Source: SFWF01 sp045591645
Lineage (GTDB): Bacteria > Bacillota > Clostridia > Oscillospirales > Acutalibacteraceae
Assembly (NCBI GenBank): GCA_045591645.1
Contig: JAZNTG010000015.1
Location: forward strand, 1-58,853
Reading direction: 5' to 3'
DNA length: 58,853 nt
Shown one piece after another: positions 34,090 through 43,816 of this stretch (its first letter is position 1; every line of letters starts with the position of its first letter). Made by a program: the position numbers and the translations under genes. The notes beneath the pieces were generated by a model. It saw only the letters and a list, made by a program, of their open reading frames with translations, was not told the DNA's origin and made no database searches.

Positions 34090-34692
34090 TTAAAGAAAAT
34101 TTTTAATTTTTTGGAATATTTCAACCGCTTTGAACTTTAACACATATTTTGGAGCGTTATTGGCGTACTCTGCAGAATCATCACGAACGGTGTCGGTAAG
34201 CTCACCGGAGCAGGCACCGACACACACCTGCGGGAACATTACACACCACCAGTTTTCACCTTTTCCCTCACCTATCGTAAATACAAGTGTTTCATATGTT
34301 CCTGCAGGAAGGGTAAAATCCTCGTATTCTCTTGTATCAAAATATTCCTCACCCATACGAAGCGATACTGTATAGTCAAAGTCGTTTTTGTAAATGATCG
34401 ACTGGGCTTGTTCTCTGATACTGTCTATATTTGTATCAGCAATATAAACCGCATCCTCATATGTCTCTGCCTTTGCAAAAATGTCGCTTGAATACTCAAG
34501 TATTCCGTCACGGACCTTTAGCTTCAGCGCCTGATCTTCTTGGCTGTCAGAATTTGCAATTATTCTTATTCTGACAATATTTCTGTACATATCTTCACAA
34601 GAATCGGCAAATCCTGTTAAAGAAAGACAGATACAGGCGATAAGCGCAAAGGCAAGAGAAATGTCTATAAGCTTCTTTCGTTTCAGTGTCAT
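34090..34692 (-). CDS. spoIIR: Stage II sporulation protein R
   Basis: 200 residues. A hydrophobic N-terminal segment (about 9-27) leads the protein out of the forespore. VRIRIIANSDSQEDQALKLK and GENWWCVMFPQVC are the family motifs. SpoIIR is the forespore signal that makes SpoIIGA cleave pro-sigma-E in the mother cell. The ATG at 34692 is chosen; a TTG three codons earlier is also open. A sigma-F promoter is expected but was not clear. Confidence 0.92.
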   Translation of the reverse strand: MTLKRKKLIDISLAFALIACICLSLTGFADSCEDMYRNIVRIRIIANSDSQEDQALKLKVRDGILEYSSDIFAKAETYEDAVYIADTNIDSIREQAQSIIYKNDFDYTVSLRMGEEYFDTREYEDFTLPAGTYETLVFTIGEGKGENWWCVMFPQVCVGACSGELTDTVRDDSAEYANNAPKYVLKFKAVEIFQKIKNFL

Positions 34693-34746
34693 AACCTTCA
34701 ACCTTTCAAATATGTTTGGTTGAATTATTGACCTAAAATTTTATTT

Positions 34747-35598
34747 CTATTCAATGATAATACCGTTTGGAACACTTGTTGCAAGATAAACATTTCTGCC
34801 ATCTTTAATAAGCTTGTCGTAACAAATCTTTGCATCATCGGTGTATCTGAAAGCAGCTACAACCGTGGGGCCTGAGCCTGATAAAAAAACAGCATCGGGA
34901 GCAAAGAAGTCAAATGGCAATTTCATCTCATTAAAATTCCAACAGTTTTCAAATATGTTGTATACCGAACCGAGAACCGATAAAGCATCTCCCGAATTAA
35001 TACCGTTTATCATATTTATGATTTTTTCTGATGGGGGTATCTGTAGACCGTCCAGCTTTCTGTACATATCACCTGTTGACTGCTTTGTTCCCTCTTTTAA
35101 AAGCACAAAGCTGAGCTGCGGTGTCGGTAAGATTTCAAGCTTATCCCCGACTGAGCCCGCTCGAGCAGTTCCACCGTTATAACAAAACGGAACGTCAGCG
35201 CCAAGACTCGTGCATAGGGGTATCATATCCTCATCGGAATAGTTTTTCCCTGATATGATATTCAGCATTTTAAGAACTGCCGCAACATCCGCGCTGAAGC
35301 CGCCCAGTCCTGCAACGGTCGGTATATTTTTAATAATGTATATATTCAAGCCGCTTTTCCATCCGGAAAAAGAAAAATATGCTTCACAGGCTTTCATTAT
35401 GATATCGTCTTCTCTTGAGAAGGACGGATCCTGATATATGATCCTGACCGTTCCGTCAGAGCTCTCCGTAATCTCAATTTCATCAAAAAGACTAATTGAC
35501 TGCATTACAGAGTCTATATCGTGATATCCGTCATTTCTTACACCAATCACATCAAGAAACAGATTTAACTTGGCAAAAGCTTTAGCTTTAAGCTTCAT
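34747..35598 (-). CDS. ispE: 4-diphosphocytidyl-2-C-methyl-D-erythritol kinase
   Basis: 283 residues. GHMP kinase of the MEP isoprenoid pathway. AFAKLNLFLDVIGVRNDGYHD starts at residue 7 and PTVAGLGGFSADVAAVLKML (about 90-109) is the ATP loop, with Phe-Ser-Ala in place of the commoner Gly-Ser-Ser. FLSGSGPTVVA is the third motif. Its ATG shares a base with the stop of the aminotransferase gene, so it is translated from the lrp operon. Confidence 0.92.
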   Translation of the reverse strand: MKLKAKAFAKLNLFLDVIGVRNDGYHDIDSVMQSISLFDEIEITESSDGTVRIIYQDPSFSREDDIIMKACEAYFSFSGWKSGLNIYIIKNIPTVAGLGGFSADVAAVLKMLNIISGKNYSDEDMIPLCTSLGADVPFCYNGGTARAGSVGDKLEILPTPQLSFVLLKEGTKQSTGDMYRKLDGLQIPPSEKIINMINGINSGDALSVLGSVYNIFENCWNFNEMKLPFDFFAPDAVFLSGSGPTVVAAFRYTDDAKICYDKLIKDGRNVYLATSVPNGIIIE

Positions 35599-36770
35599 TA
35601 TTTTAACTCCTCAAGAAATTCGCCTATTCGCTCTAAAGCAACCTTGATATGTTCAACAGAGTAACAGTAAGATGCTCTTACGAACCCTTCTCCCCCTCTA
35701 CCGAAAGCAGTTCCCGGAACGATGGCAACATGCTTTGAATAAAGAAGCTTTTCGCAGAACTCATCGCTTGTCATACCTGTTGATCTGATCGACGGAAACG
35801 CATAAAAGGCTCCAAGCGGCTCTCGGCAGGTAAGTCCAAGCTTATTAAATCCGTCAACGATAAGCCGTCTGCGCATATCATATTCTTCGACCATTGCGGC
35901 AATATCTCCGTCACCGTTTTTGAGCGCCTCAATAGCGGCATACTGCGATGTAGTCGGCGCACACATAATAGCAAACTGATGTATCTTGGTTACCTGATCC
36001 ATAATCGGTGCTGGACCGCAGGCATAGCCCATACGCCAGCCCGTCATTGAGAAGGTCTTTGAAAATCCGTTTATAACAACGGTTCTTTCCTTCATACCGC
36101 TAATTGAAGCTATAGAAGTGTGCTTTTCTGAGCCGAAAGTCAGCTCGGAATATATCTCATCCGAAATAACGACGATATTTGTCTCTCTGAGCACCTCTGC
36201 AATAGCCTCAAGATCCTCGCGGCGCATTACGGCGCCTGTAGGATTACAGGGGTAAGGCAGGATAAGTGCCTTTGTTTTCGGTGTAATAGCAGCTCGCAGC
36301 TGCTCAGGTGTTATTCTAAACTCATCCTCAGCCTTAGTTTCGATAATAACAGGAACTCCGCCAGCGAGAACTGTTATAGGCTCATAGCAGACGTAGCTTG
36401 GTTGAGGAATGATGACCTCGTCACCGGGAGCTACCAGTGCGCGGATCGTACCGTCGATAGCCTCGCTTCCGCCGACGGTTATAAGTATCTCATTCTCAGG
36501 ATCATATTCGACATTATATTTTCTTTTAACGAAGTTAGAAACCTCTTTACGCATTGAAAGCAAGCCATGGTTCGAGGTGTAGCGGGTCCGTCCCTGCTCA
36601 AGGGACCTTATACCCTCGCTTCTGATATGCCATGGTGTGGGAAAATCAGGCTCACCTACACCCAGAGAAATTACATCCTCCATCTGCTCAGCTATATCAA
36701 AAAACTTTCTTATACCTGACGGCTTGATATTAACAATGCTTCTATTCAGCAAATTGTTATAATCTATCAC
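35598..36770 (-). CDS. PLP-dependent class I/II aminotransferase
   Basis: 390 residues, fold type I. The PLP lysine is in NGFSKTFSMTGWRMGY (about 230-245). SLGVGEPDFPTP, PCNPTGAVMRREDLE and SDEIYSEL are the other family blocks. The pattern is that of clostridial aspartate/aromatic aminotransferases; substrate unknown. Its first four bases overlap the end of the Lrp-type regulator gene, so it is a likely target of that regulator. Confidence 0.88.
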   Translation of the reverse strand: MIDYNNLLNRSIVNIKPSGIRKFFDIAEQMEDVISLGVGEPDFPTPWHIRSEGIRSLEQGRTRYTSNHGLLSMRKEVSNFVKRKYNVEYDPENEILITVGGSEAIDGTIRALVAPGDEVIIPQPSYVCYEPITVLAGGVPVIIETKAEDEFRITPEQLRAAITPKTKALILPYPCNPTGAVMRREDLEAIAEVLRETNIVVISDEIYSELTFGSEKHTSIASISGMKERTVVINGFSKTFSMTGWRMGYACGPAPIMDQVTKIHQFAIMCAPTTSQYAAIEALKNGDGDIAAMVEEYDMRRRLIVDGFNKLGLTCREPLGAFYAFPSIRSTGMTSDEFCEKLLYSKHVAIVPGTAFGRGGEGFVRASYCYSVEHIKVALERIGEFLEELK

Positions 36771-37249
36771 AGTGAAAGTCTCCCTCTGTCATCTTTTTTG
36801 TCGTCACAAAGGATAACGTCAAGCTCCTTATAGCGTCTGAGTACAAAATGGGTTGCAGTTGAAACTACGGCATCGATGGTAGAAAGCTCTTTTGCAACAA
36901 ACATAGCAACCTGCTGAAAGGTCTTACTCTTAACCATAACGCAAAGATCAAAGCCGCCCGACATAAGGTAAACGCTTTCAACCTCAGGATACATCATAAC
37001 ACGCTTGGCAATTTCCTCGAAGCCGAAATCCGCCTGAGGAGAAACCTTAAGCTCAATAAGTGCCGATACATAAGAGGTATCCATCTTCTCCCAGTCAATA
37101 ACTGCCTTATACCCGCGGATCATTCCATCTTTTTCAAGAGCGGCGATCTGCTGCTCGACCTCTGCTTCGCTGATTCCAAGCATTACCGCAAGGTCGGAAT
37201 TTGTATATCTTGCGTTCTTTCCAAGAAGTTTTAAAAGCTTAGTATTCAT
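36767..37249 (-). CDS. Lrp/AsnC family transcriptional regulator
   Basis: 160 residues. N-terminal helix-turn-helix (NARYTNSDLAVMLGISEAEVEQQIAALEKDGMIRGY) and a C-terminal ligand-binding RAM domain (PEVESVYLMSGGFDLCVMVKS). Lrp-type regulators usually sense amino acids and form octamers. It probably controls its own operon with the aminotransferase and ispE. GGGAGG precedes the ATG. Confidence 0.9.
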   Translation of the reverse strand: MNTKLLKLLGKNARYTNSDLAVMLGISEAEVEQQIAALEKDGMIRGYKAVIDWEKMDTSYVSALIELKVSPQADFGFEEIAKRVMMYPEVESVYLMSGGFDLCVMVKSKTFQQVAMFVAKELSTIDAVVSTATHFVLRRYKELDVILCDDKKDDRGRLSL

Positions 37250-37309
37250 ATATCATACCTCCCATTTCTCTTAATAATACCATTTTCTTTTTGAATATAC
37301 AAGAATTTA

Positions 37310-37338
37310 TTTACTTTTCAATTTCATTGTGCTAATAT
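37310..37338 (+). promoter_or_regulatory. Promoter of the ACT/UPF0210 pair
   Basis: TTTACT (37310-37315), 17 bases, TAATAT (37333-37338), about 33 bases before the start codon. Confidence 0.55.
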
Positions 37339-37370
37339 AAACACGATATTATTTATTAGGAGCGATATAA

Positions 37371-37640
37371 ATGAGAGCAATAATTACCGTAATAGGCAAA
37401 GACAAGGTCGGCATACTCAACTCCGTATCTGCGAAATGCGCTGCGCACGATGTTAACATTAATGACGTTTCTCAAAGTATTTTTGATGATATGTTCTGTA
37501 TGATAATGCTTACAGATATATCAAGACTTAATGTCGACTTTGCGGCTTTTAAAAATGAAATGGCAGAGCTTGGACACGCTTCAGCTTTAGAGATCAACGT
37601 AATGCACGAAGATATATTCAATTCTATGCACAGAATTTAA
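37371..37640 (+). CDS. ACT domain protein, UPF0237 family
   Basis: 89 residues, a single ACT domain: RAIITVIGKDKVGILNSVSAKCAAHDVNINDVSQ. Stand-alone members are thought to bind amino acids. AGGAG precedes the ATG. It is followed after 13 bases by its usual partner, a UPF0210 protein, so the two likely act together, perhaps with the ACT domain as sensor. Confidence 0.93.
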   Translation: MRAIITVIGKDKVGILNSVSAKCAAHDVNINDVSQSIFDDMFCMIMLTDISRLNVDFAAFKNEMAELGHASALEINVMHEDIFNSMHRI

Positions 37641-37653
37641 TCGGTGAATTATA

Positions 37654-39012
37654 ATGATAAATACACACGAAATACTTGAAACAATTAAAATGATACAGGA
37701 TGAAAACCTTGATATACGAACAGTTACTCTTGGTATTTCACTCCTAGACTGTATGGACAGCGATATCGATAAGGCCTGTGAAAAGGTCTACGAAAAAATA
37801 GTTCGTACAGCTCGGAATTTAGTACCTGTTTGCGAGCAGATCGAGACCGAGCTTGGTATTCCGATCATCAATAAAAGAATTTCGGTAACGCCTATCGGCA
37901 TTGTTGCCTCACCCTGTAAGGAACAAAATCCCGTTAAATTCGCTTTAACTCTTGAAAAAGCAGCATTAGAGGTCGGCGTTAACTTTATAGGCGGATATTC
38001 GGCTCTCGTAGAAAAGGGCTTTGCGGGAGCAGATAAGGCGCTTATAGAAAGTATTCCCGAAGCGTTATCCAAGACCGACCACGTTTGCGCTTCTGTAAAT
38101 ATAGGCTCAACTAAGACAGGAATAAATCTTGATGCGGTCGCACTTATGGGAAAAACGGTAAAGAAAGCTTCTGAGCTAACCTCGGACCGTCAATGTATCG
38201 GGGCTGCAAAGCTTGTGGTCTTCTGCAACGCGCCTGAAGACAATCCGTTTATGGCTGGTGCGTTCCACGGAGTAGGCCAGCCCGATGTAGTGATAAATGT
38301 CGGTGTTTCGGGTCCCGGTGTTGTTCGTGCCGCTCTCGCAAAGTCAAAGGATCTTGATATTTCCGGAGTTGCGGAGCTTATCAAGAAAACGGCTTTCAAA
38401 ATAACACGTATGGGTCAGCTAGTAGCTCAGGAAGCATCAAAGCGCCTCGGCTATCCTTTTGGTATTGTTGACCTATCACTTGCACCAACACCAGCGGTCG
38501 GCGACTCGGTTGCGTACATCCTTGAAGAAATTGGCCTTGAATGCTGCGGAGCTTGCGGAACTACCGCCGCGCTCGCTATGCTGAATGACGCTGTTAAAAA
38601 AGGCGGCGTAATGGCTTCCTCCAGAGTAGGCGGTCTTTCAGGTGCATTTATCCCCGTGACCGAAGATGCCGGAATGATCCACGCTGCAACTATCGGTGCA
38701 CTTACTATTGAAAAGCTTGAAGCTATGACAGCTGTTTGCTCGGTAGGTCTTGATATGATCAATATTCCAGGCGATACTGCTGACGAAGTCATCTCGGCAA
38801 TTATCGCTGACGAAGCCGCTATCGGTATGGTTAACGGAAAAACTACCGCAGTCAGAGTTATACCCGCAATCGGCAAGGAAGTGGGAGATGAGCTTTCCTT
38901 TGGAGGACTTCTCGGAAACGGACCTGTAATGAAGGTCAGCACCTATTCCCCCGCTAAATTTATTAACCGCGGCGGACAGATTCCCGCACCGTTGCACAGT
39001 CTTAAGAATTAG
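37654..39012 (+). CDS. UPF0210 (PFL/DUF711) family protein
   Basis: 452 residues, typical for the family. TVTLGISLLDCMD, FIGGYSALVEKGFAGAD and GVSGPGVVRAALAK are conserved blocks. The fold resembles glycyl-radical enzymes, but no radical Gly motif is evident and no reaction is established. It is co-transcribed with the ACT gene and ends at a strong terminator. Confidence 0.92.
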   Translation: MINTHEILETIKMIQDENLDIRTVTLGISLLDCMDSDIDKACEKVYEKIVRTARNLVPVCEQIETELGIPIINKRISVTPIGIVASPCKEQNPVKFALTLEKAALEVGVNFIGGYSALVEKGFAGADKALIESIPEALSKTDHVCASVNIGSTKTGINLDAVALMGKTVKKASELTSDRQCIGAAKLVVFCNAPEDNPFMAGAFHGVGQPDVVINVGVSGPGVVRAALAKSKDLDISGVAELIKKTAFKITRMGQLVAQEASKRLGYPFGIVDLSLAPTPAVGDSVAYILEEIGLECCGACGTTAALAMLNDAVKKGGVMASSRVGGLSGAFIPVTEDAGMIHAATIGALTIEKLEAMTAVCSVGLDMINIPGDTADEVISAIIADEAAIGMVNGKTTAVRVIPAIGKEVGDELSFGGLLGNGPVMKVSTYSPAKFINRGGQIPAPLHSLKN

Positions 39013-39078
39013 CAGACAATACATAAAAATAAAAAAAGCGGCTATGCCGACTCTGTCAAAACCAAAAAACAAAAAATG

Positions 39079-39131
39079 AAAGATATCTTGCAGTTAAACA
39101 ACTCTGTTTCTGCGAGATATCTTTTCTTTTT
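39079..39131 (+). terminator. Terminator of the ACT/UPF0210 operon
   Basis: A 15-pair stem (39079-39093 with 39110-39124, one G-U) followed by TTCTTTTTT. Confidence 0.8.
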
Positions 39132-39254
39132 TCAGCACTAAAAGCACAATTACTTCTTTGTACTTATTCTTACATTCTATAGCCAAAGCATATTTTTAGA
39201 CAAGTGAAGTATTGCTATGCTATTCACAGTGAGATATTTCTATTGAGTATAATG
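39132..39254. other. Intergenic stretch without recognised features
   Basis: AT-rich sequence between two converging operons. I see no open frame of note, no promoter and no RNA signature. Confidence 0.5.
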
Positions 39255-39291
39255 CCAAAAAACTACGGCACCCTCTGTAATGAAGGTGCCG
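39255..39291 (-). terminator. Terminator of the ctsR-clpC operon
   Basis: CGGCACC (39266-39272) pairs with GGTGCCG (39285-39291), with the U-run TTTTTT after it on the minus strand. Confidence 0.8.
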
Positions 39292-39308
39292 CTATCGAGC
39301 ACTTGTTG

Positions 39309-41747
39309 TCACTCGATCAGATATTTTCCATGTTTATAAACAACTTTTATACTGTCACCTTTTTTTATGCTTGAATCGAGCATTTTTTCGCTCAGCATAT
39401 CCTCGACATTTGTCTGGATGGCACGCTTTAAGGGTCTGGCACCGTATATGGGATCAAAGCCTGCCTCTGCTACTGCCTCTATCACGCTTTCGTCGAACTC
39501 TGCATTTATCTCAAGTCCGTAAAGTCTTTTTTTAAGCCCCTCAAGAAGATTAGACGCGATAGCCCTTATATCCTCTTTTGAAAGCTTATGAAAGACTATA
39601 ATGTCGTCAAGTCGGTTCAAAAATTCGGGCCTGAATTCCTTTTTAAGCTCGGCGGTAACAAGACTTTTTATCTCAGCCTGATCCTTTTCGGCACTGTCGG
39701 AAGAGCCGAAGCCGAGCGAGGTCTTTTTCTCGGTTATAAGTCTGGCTCCGATATTAGAGGTCATAATGATTACGGTATTTTTAAAGCTGACCGTTCTGCC
39801 CTGCGAATCGGTGAGTATTCCGTCGTCAAGTATCTGCAGAAGTATATTAAACACCTCGGGATGCGCCTTTTCTATCTCATCAAAAAGCACTACCGAATAG
39901 GGGTTGCGTCTTACCTTTTCGGTAAGCTGACCGCCCTCCTCAAAGCCGACATAGCCAGGGGGCGAGCCGACAAGGCGCGATACGGTATGCTTTTCCATAT
40001 ACTCGGACATATCGAACCTTATCATTGATTTTTCGGCACCGAACATAGCCTCTGCAAGGGTCTTGCAAAGCTCGGTCTTGCCGACACCCGTAGGACCTAA
40101 GAAGATAAACGAGCCTATCGGTCGGCTGGGATCCTTGAGTCCTGTTCTGCCGCGTCTTATGGCCTTTGAAACAGCAGTGACCGCTTCGTCCTGACCTATA
40201 ATTCTGCTATGGAGTACACTCTCCATATTAAGGAGTCTTTCGCTCTCCTGCCGTGTCAGCTGAGCGACGGGTACACCCGTCCAGCCCGAAACTATCTGGG
40301 CAATGCTTTCCTCATCTACCGTACCGACAGCACGGTCTTTATTCTTTTCTTTTTCCGCCCTGATCTGCTCTGTAAGCTCACGTTCTTTATCCCTGAGCCT
40401 TGCCGCTTCTTCAAAGTTCTGATCGGATATCGCGGCATCCTTTTTAGCAGTTGTTTCCTTAATTTTCTCTTCAAGCTCCTTTACCTCGTCAGAAAGCTCT
40501 GATGACTTTATACGGAGTCTCGAGCCTGCCTCGTCGATAAGGTCGATAGCCTTATCGGGTAAAAACCTGTCAGTTATATAGCGCGCCGAAAGCTTTACCG
40601 CCGCCGTGACCGCTTCGTCGGTTATGGTAACATTATGATGCTGTTCGTATTTATCCTTTATGCCCTTTAAAATGAGTATTGCGTCCTCTTCGCTGGGCTC
40701 GTTTACATTTACAGGTTGAAAACGGCGCTCAAGAGCGGCATCCTTTTCTATATTTTTGCGATATTCGGATATAGTTGTTGCGCCGATAAGCTGAAGCTCG
40801 CCGCGGGCAAGCGCAGGCTTTAAGATATTTGCGGCATCTGTTGCACCCTCTGCTGAGCCTGCGCCGATAAGGTTATGCACCTCATCGATAAAGAGGATGA
40901 CATTGTCACACTTAGCGACCTCATCTATTACCGCTTTTATGCGCTCTTCGAAGTCACCGCGGTATTTCGTACCCGCTACCATACCTGTGAGATCAAGGGA
41001 TATAAGCCTTTTATCTTTGAGTATTTCGGGTATCTCTCCCGAGGCTATTTTAAGGGCAAGCCCCTCAGCTATAGCGGTCTTTCCGACACCCGGCTCTCCT
41101 ATAAGACAAGCATTGTTTTTCGTTCTGCGGCAAAGTATCTGTGTGACACGCTCGATCTCTTCGTTTCTTCCTATAACGGGGTCTATCTTGCCTTCTTCTG
41201 CCTCACGCGTCAGATCTCTGCCGAACTTTTCAAGGGTAGGAAGCTTTTGGTTTTTTCTGCCATTTTTACCGCTTTTGTCGCCTCTTTGCTCGGATATATC
41301 TTCAGCGATATCGGCGGTATCAAGCACATCGAGGGTAAGATTTGATACATCTACACCGAGCTCATGCAGAAAACGGATGGCATAGTTATCCGACTCACTG
41401 AGAATAGCAAGTAGAATATGCTCTGTTCCGACGCTTTCACCGCCTGCTTTTTTAATGCCCGAAACAGCAGTTTCCAACACTCTGTGCGCTCTGGGCGTAA
41501 AGTCCTTAGGGGATAATTCGGTGCGGTTTCCGATACCTATTGTATCCTCTATAAGCTCTGATATCTTTTCGGCGGTCACTCCCTTTTTTGAGAGTATCAG
41601 TCTCGCTACACTGTCGTCCGTTTTCAGCAATCCGAGCAAAAGATGCTCGCTGCCGATATAGGTATGGCCGAAGCCCTCTGCCGAAGCTATGGCGAGGTTA
41701 ACGGCGCTATTTGCTTTAGGCGTAAAGCCGTTAAATGAATACTTCAT
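39309..41747 (-). CDS. clpC: ATP-dependent Clp protease ATPase subunit ClpC
   Basis: 812 residues. Two Clp N-terminal repeats, AAA-1 with GEPGVGKTAIAEGLA, a UVR segment in the middle domain (FEEAARLRDKE), and AAA-2 with GPTGVGKTELCKTLAEAMF. A ClpP-docking LGF loop is near 665. It unfolds substrates for ClpP, including proteins marked by arginine phosphorylation by McsB. The ATG at 41747 with AGGTG six bases ahead is chosen over an upstream GTG that overlaps mcsB. Last gene of the heat-shock operon. Confidence 0.95.
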   Translation of the reverse strand: MKYSFNGFTPKANSAVNLAIASAEGFGHTYIGSEHLLLGLLKTDDSVARLILSKKGVTAEKISELIEDTIGIGNRTELSPKDFTPRAHRVLETAVSGIKKAGGESVGTEHILLAILSESDNYAIRFLHELGVDVSNLTLDVLDTADIAEDISEQRGDKSGKNGRKNQKLPTLEKFGRDLTREAEEGKIDPVIGRNEEIERVTQILCRRTKNNACLIGEPGVGKTAIAEGLALKIASGEIPEILKDKRLISLDLTGMVAGTKYRGDFEERIKAVIDEVAKCDNVILFIDEVHNLIGAGSAEGATDAANILKPALARGELQLIGATTISEYRKNIEKDAALERRFQPVNVNEPSEEDAILILKGIKDKYEQHHNVTITDEAVTAAVKLSARYITDRFLPDKAIDLIDEAGSRLRIKSSELSDEVKELEEKIKETTAKKDAAISDQNFEEAARLRDKERELTEQIRAEKEKNKDRAVGTVDEESIAQIVSGWTGVPVAQLTRQESERLLNMESVLHSRIIGQDEAVTAVSKAIRRGRTGLKDPSRPIGSFIFLGPTGVGKTELCKTLAEAMFGAEKSMIRFDMSEYMEKHTVSRLVGSPPGYVGFEEGGQLTEKVRRNPYSVVLFDEIEKAHPEVFNILLQILDDGILTDSQGRTVSFKNTVIIMTSNIGARLITEKKTSLGFGSSDSAEKDQAEIKSLVTAELKKEFRPEFLNRLDDIIVFHKLSKEDIRAIASNLLEGLKKRLYGLEINAEFDESVIEAVAEAGFDPIYGARPLKRAIQTNVEDMLSEKMLDSSIKKGDSIKVVYKHGKYLIE

Positions 41748-41752
41748 TTGTA

Positions 41753-42766
41753 TCACCTACTGTTTTCAAGTATTTCTCTTATTGTTTTTGCGCGGAATTC
41801 ATCCCGCTCTGCGGCGCTCATTTCGCCGTATTTTGACTGCAGCATACCGGGGGCAGCATTTATAAGCATTTCTATAGGACTTATATCTCCAATATTGATT
41901 ATACCCATATCCTTGCCGAGTTTAATCCTTGATATCAGCTGCATAAACTCCTCCGACGGCATAAGTCTTGCCGACTTGGCAGTTCCGAGTGCTCTGCATA
42001 CAATATCCTCGAGCCTTATACGGCTTACCTCTTGTCTGCCCCTTTCTTCACGCTCGACTATCTGTCCCGCGATGACCTTAAGGTTTTCAACTGCGCTTTT
42101 TTCGCCGATCCCGAGGGTTACCTGATTGGATACCTGATAAAGCGATGCCTTCGAATTACTGCCCTCTCCGTACATTCCGCGTACGGTAAAGCCTATCTTG
42201 CTGACCGCTTCTGCTATTGAGGCAATATCCTTCCTATCCTCACAAAGGGGCAGATGCAGCATAACTGAGGCTCTAAGTCCCGTTCCGATATTGGTCGGAC
42301 ATTCGGTAAGATAACCGAGCTCGGGCTCATAGGCAAAGCTCAGCCTTTCGCCGAGGGCAGTGTCGATTTTATCTGCAAGCCCGTAGACTCTCTCGAGCGA
42401 GAGACCGCCGCCGAGTACCTGAATTCTTATATGATCCTCTTCACCGACCATTATGCTGACGCTCTCGTCGTCGGATATAGCGATCGCTCTTCCATGATGA
42501 TTTTCGGCAAAATCACGGCTGATAACGTGACGCTCTACCATTGCCGCGATCTCATTTTTCGGTACATCATCCATTTCGATAAACTGAAGCTTAAGCTTCA
42601 GTTCCTTTGAAATTTCGCCTACGGCCGCTTTTACTCTTGAACATAGCTCGCTCATCATATCGGCGGTCATTCGCCTCGGAAAGGGCATATCGGCAAGATT
42701 GCGCGCAAGTCTGACGCGCGAGCTTACCACTATACCGTCGGTATCATTCAAATACCAATAGCTCAT
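41753..42766 (-). CDS. mcsB: Protein arginine kinase
   Basis: 337 residues. A phosphagen-kinase-like fold: SSRVRLARNL near the N-terminus, CPTNIGTGLRASVMLHLP (about 172-189) as the signature with the catalytic Cys, and GFTVRGMYGEGS. It phosphorylates arginines of misfolded proteins and of CtsR so that ClpCP degrades them. It overlaps the end of mcsA by four bases. Confidence 0.95.
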   Translation of the reverse strand: MSYWYLNDTDGIVVSSRVRLARNLADMPFPRRMTADMMSELCSRVKAAVGEISKELKLKLQFIEMDDVPKNEIAAMVERHVISRDFAENHHGRAIAISDDESVSIMVGEEDHIRIQVLGGGLSLERVYGLADKIDTALGERLSFAYEPELGYLTECPTNIGTGLRASVMLHLPLCEDRKDIASIAEAVSKIGFTVRGMYGEGSNSKASLYQVSNQVTLGIGEKSAVENLKVIAGQIVEREERGRQEVSRIRLEDIVCRALGTAKSARLMPSEEFMQLISRIKLGKDMGIINIGDISPIEMLINAAPGMLQSKYGEMSAAERDEFRAKTIREILENSR

Positions 42767-43254
42767 TGTCTGCCCTCCTCTTTTCTTATCTCGTCGCGGA
42801 CAACTGCCGCTTCTTCATATTTTTCTAAAGCTACAAGCTCGGCAAGCTTTGCTTTCAAGGCGTCCAGCTTATTTTCTTCCTTAATGACAGTAAGCTGTTT
42901 TGAGCCCGCTATCTTGCCGTTATGCTTCACGCTTCCGTGTATTCTTTTAAGATACGGAGTCAGCTCCTTTTTAAATTCGGTATAGCAGTTTGCACAACCG
43001 ACCTTGCCGCTTTCGGCAATCTCGGAAAAGGACATTCCGCAAAGTCTACAGCTCTTATGCGGTATCTTTTCGCCCATCTGCATAGTCTGTCCGAGCATCG
43101 AAGCCAGCATATTCGATATAGAACCCTTTGAAAATCCCGAATATCCTCCCTTTGCGGCACAGTAGCCACAGAGACTCAGCTCGGAAACGGTGCCGTTTAT
43201 AACGGTTTTTATATGGGTTGTAGCGGTGTTCTTACCGCATTTCTGACATAACAT
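42763..43254 (-). CDS. mcsA: McsB activator McsA
   Basis: 163 residues. Two Cys4 zinc sites: CQKCGKN ... CGYC at the N-terminus and CRLCG ... CANC at about 70-92. A C-terminal UVR motif (KLDALKAKLAELVALEKYEEAAVVRDEI) follows. It activates McsB and connects to ClpC. It follows ctsR after 32 bases and has GAGGTG before its ATG. Confidence 0.94.
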   Translation of the reverse strand: MLCQKCGKNTATTHIKTVINGTVSELSLCGYCAAKGGYSGFSKGSISNMLASMLGQTMQMGEKIPHKSCRLCGMSFSEIAESGKVGCANCYTEFKKELTPYLKRIHGSVKHNGKIAGSKQLTVIKEENKLDALKAKLAELVALEKYEEAAVVRDEIRKEEGRQ

Positions 43255-43286
43255 AATATCACCTCTTGAAATAAATAAGTGTCGTA

Positions 43287-43739
43287 CTAAACCTGAGTAA
43301 GCAGCATCTGTTTTAAGACCGATGCGCGAAAATATTCCCTATACTCCTGAGGAATAGCACAAAGCGAGGATTGGGATAAAGCCGCCGTCATAAGCCGCGC
43401 CGCTTCCTCAGAAATAAGCCTTGCCTGCAGACAGTTTTCTGTAATTATTCTCGCCTCCATAGGGTCCAGCCGTGAGCCGATAGAGTTTACTATATGCATC
43501 AAAGCGGATGAACGGCTGACCTTTATTCTTGATATTCGGACATAGCCTCCGCCTCCGCGCCTACTCTCGATTATATATCCCTGCTCGGGCGTAAAGCGCG
43601 AGGACAAAACATAGTTTATCTGACTGGGAGCGCACCCCACCAGCGAGGCAAGCTCATTCCTCTGTATTTCTGCGATATTCTCTTCGGATTCCTCAAGCAT
43701 ACGCAGTATCCTCTCGGTAATTATATCGCTCATTCTCAT
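43287..43739 (-). CDS. ctsR: Class III heat-shock repressor CtsR
   Basis: 150 residues. Winged helix-turn-helix with NELASLVGCAPSQINYVLSSRFT and the glycine wing ESRRGGGGYVRI (about 58-69). The C-terminal domain (EEAARLM) takes part in dimerisation and McsB recognition. It represses this operon through the two CtsR boxes at 43762-43816. AGGGGTG precedes the ATG. Confidence 0.94.
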   Translation of the reverse strand: MRMSDIITERILRMLEESEENIAEIQRNELASLVGCAPSQINYVLSSRFTPEQGYIIESRRGGGGYVRISRIKVSRSSALMHIVNSIGSRLDPMEARIITENCLQARLISEEAARLMTAALSQSSLCAIPQEYREYFRASVLKQMLLTQV

Positions 43740-43761
43740 AATTTATCACACCCCTATGACA

Positions 43762-43816
43762 TTTGACTTTTCCTGACCTTTGATTTAATTATACACGAAA
43801 GTCAGGGAAAGTCAAT
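43762..43816 (-). promoter_or_regulatory. ctsR promoter with two CtsR operators
   Basis: Promoter: TTGACT (43810-43815), 16 bases, TATAAT (43788-43793). Box 1 (43762-43778, minus strand GGTCAGGAAAAGTCAAA) covers the start of transcription. Box 2 (43800-43816, plus strand AGTCAGGGAAAGTCAAT) covers the -35 and spacer in the opposite orientation. Both fit the known tandem heptamer pattern with a three-base gap. Confidence 0.85.
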
